From an uncultured Prevotella sp. (GTDB lineage Bacteria > Bacteroidota > Bacteroidia > Bacteroidales > Bacteroidaceae), in the NCBI GenBank assembly GCA_900550635.1, contig URSZ01000054.1:1-15026 (forward strand): a stretch of DNA of 15,026 bases. Direction: 5' to 3'. Below the pieces are notes generated by a model. That model was not told where the DNA came from and made no database searches. It worked only from the letters and a program-made list of their open reading frames with translations. This document shows, in pieces, positions 13,937 to 15,026 of this stretch; position 1 is the first letter of the stretch; every line of letters starts with the position of its first letter. The position numbers and the translations under genes were made by a program.

Positions 13937-15026
13937 ATGACACTTACATGTACCAACGTAACTTTGAGACAAAAGCCATTGCGTAACGACCGCATATCTC
14001 TTTATCTGGATTATTATCCGGCCATCCGCAATCCTTACACGATGAAGATGAGTCGCCGGGAATTCCTCGGCATCTATATCTATGCCAAACCCAAAAACGA
14101 GCAACAAAGAATGTTTAATCAGGATATGCTGAACAAGGCAGAGGCAATCCGCTGTATCCGTGTCCAATCGCTTATCAATGAAGAATTCGGGTTCCTGGAC
14201 AAGAACAAGCAAAAGGTCGATTTCCTCGCCTACTTCCGGACTAAGGCACGGGAGAAGTATGAGAAATGGGATTGTGTTTACAACCACTTCGAGAAATTTG
14301 TCGGCGGCAAATGTACCTTTGGAGATGTAACCGTGGAGCTGTGCGAGAAGTTCAAGGATTACCTGCTCAAATGTAAACAGATCAATCATCCCAATGCTTA
14401 TATCTCACGAAATTCGGCAGCCGGCTATTATTCGACGTTCCGTGCCTTATTGAAAATAGCCTATAAAGAAAAGATGTTGCGTGAGAACTTGAACGACTTT
14501 TTGGAAAAGATTGAATGGAAAGAGGTCAAGAAAGAGTATCTGACACTTGATGAAGTCAAGAAACTGGCAGCTACGCCATGCAAGATTCCAGTCTTGAAAC
14601 AAGCTTCCCTGTTTGCTTGCATGACAGGTCTCCGTGTCAGTGATATTCTGAAGCTGGACTGGCGTGATTTTGAGGTCGGCCCGGATCAAGGCTACTACAT
14701 CCGTATCTGTACCGAGAAAACAGAAACCGAGGCTACGCTCCCCATTAGTCAAGAAGCATTGGAGTTGTGTGGCGAATGGGGCACCGGAAAAGTCTTCAAA
14801 GGCTTAACCCGCTCCATGACCCATCATCCCCTGAAACAATGGATTGCCGAAGCCGGAATCAGAAAACACATAACCTTCCATTGCTTTCGTCATTCATACG
14901 CCGTCATCCAAATCTCTTTAGGCACAGACATTTACACAGTATCGAAGATGCTGACGCATAAGAATGTCACCACCACTCAAATCTATGCTGATTTGGTTAA
15001 TTCCAAGAAGAGAGAGACGGCGAATA
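13937..15026 (+). CDS. int: Tyrosine recombinase / integrase of a mobile element, 3' end off right edge
   Basis: From ATG at 13937, 363 codons stay open to the window edge, with no stop. The N-terminal part (1-80) looks like an arm-binding region. Residues about 92-195 form the SAM-like core-binding domain (VDFLAYFRTKAREKYEKWD...). The catalytic domain has all six residues: Arg233 in MTGLRVSD, Lys261 in CTEKTE, His315 and Arg318 in FHCFRHSY, His341 in MLTHKN (usually LGH) and the nucleophile Tyr350 in TTQIYADLV. It resembles integrases of Bacteroides conjugative and mobilizable elements, which cut and join at att sites to insert or excise the element. Only the short C-terminal tail is missing. 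It is more GC-rich in codon choice (CTG, GGC, AAG) than dnaJ or folC, which fits horizontal transfer. Whether the element is conjugative cannot be seen here. Confidence 0.95.
   Translation, partial: MTLTCTNVTLRQKPLRNDRISLYLDYYPAIRNPYTMKMSRREFLGIYIYAKPKNEQQRMFNQDMLNKAEAIRCIRVQSLINEEFGFLDKNKQKVDFLAYFRTKAREKYEKWDCVYNHFEKFVGGKCTFGDVTVELCEKFKDYLLKCKQINHPNAYISRNSAAGYYSTFRALLKIAYKEKMLRENLNDFLEKIEWKEVKKEYLTLDEVKKLAATPCKIPVLKQASLFACMTGLRVSDILKLDWRDFEVGPDQGYYIRICTEKTETEATLPISQEALELCGEWGTGKVFKGLTRSMTHHPLKQWIAEAGIRKHITFHCFRHSYAVIQISLGTDIYTVSKMLTHKNVTTTQIYADLVNSKKRETAN

Noticed and set aside
13959..13966. TAACTTTG on the plus strand near the start of the integrase gene
   Set aside because: It lies inside the coding frame (codons for Val-Thr-Leu) downstream of the ATG; no later start fits the integrase N-terminus.

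Overview
The window reads as a chromosome segment from a gut-type Bacteroidales bacterium (Bacteroides, Parabacteroides or a relative; genus not decided). The grounds are the gene families present, start codons without strong Shine-Dalgarno sequences, and promoter boxes of the Bacteroidetes TAnnTTTG (-7) type at positions that make sense in front of proC, cdd and the nucleoside phosphorylase gene. There are no rRNA or tRNA genes and no CRISPR array.

Layout. Positions 1-1290 (minus strand) hold a two-gene steroid/bile-acid-type reductase unit: a 5-alpha-reductase (SRD5A) family membrane enzyme, then an Old Yellow Enzyme family flavin reductase that runs off the left edge. Next on the minus strand is a secreted N-acetylglucosaminidase with two LysM domains (1531-2445). 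Diverging from it on the plus strand is a housekeeping run, cdd, grpE, dnaJ and folC (2556-6221). A converging minus-strand proline operon, proC-proB-proA, occupies 6459-9308. After a 541-base gene-free gap comes a plus-strand operon of nucleoside phosphorylase, free methionine-R-sulfoxide reductase and mnmE (9850-12695), closed by a clear intrinsic terminator (12741-12765).

From about 12766 onward the sequence looks like the end of an integrated mobile element. A repeat-rich stretch is followed by a protein with a zinc-ribbon-like N-terminus and four tandem excisionase-type helix-turn-helix modules. A tyrosine recombinase gene follows; it has all six catalytic residues and is still open at the right edge. 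The element thus lies directly behind the mnmE terminator.

The observations most worth following are: (1) the four-HTH protein preceded by four 10-bp-phased GA(G/T)AC repeats, a possible one-module-per-repeat operator or excisionase array; (2) two copies, 4.9 kb apart, of a 42-bp intergenic palindrome that differ by a compensated base pair; (3) the SRD5A/OYE gene pair, which matches the known Bacteroidetes isoallo-bile-acid gene set.
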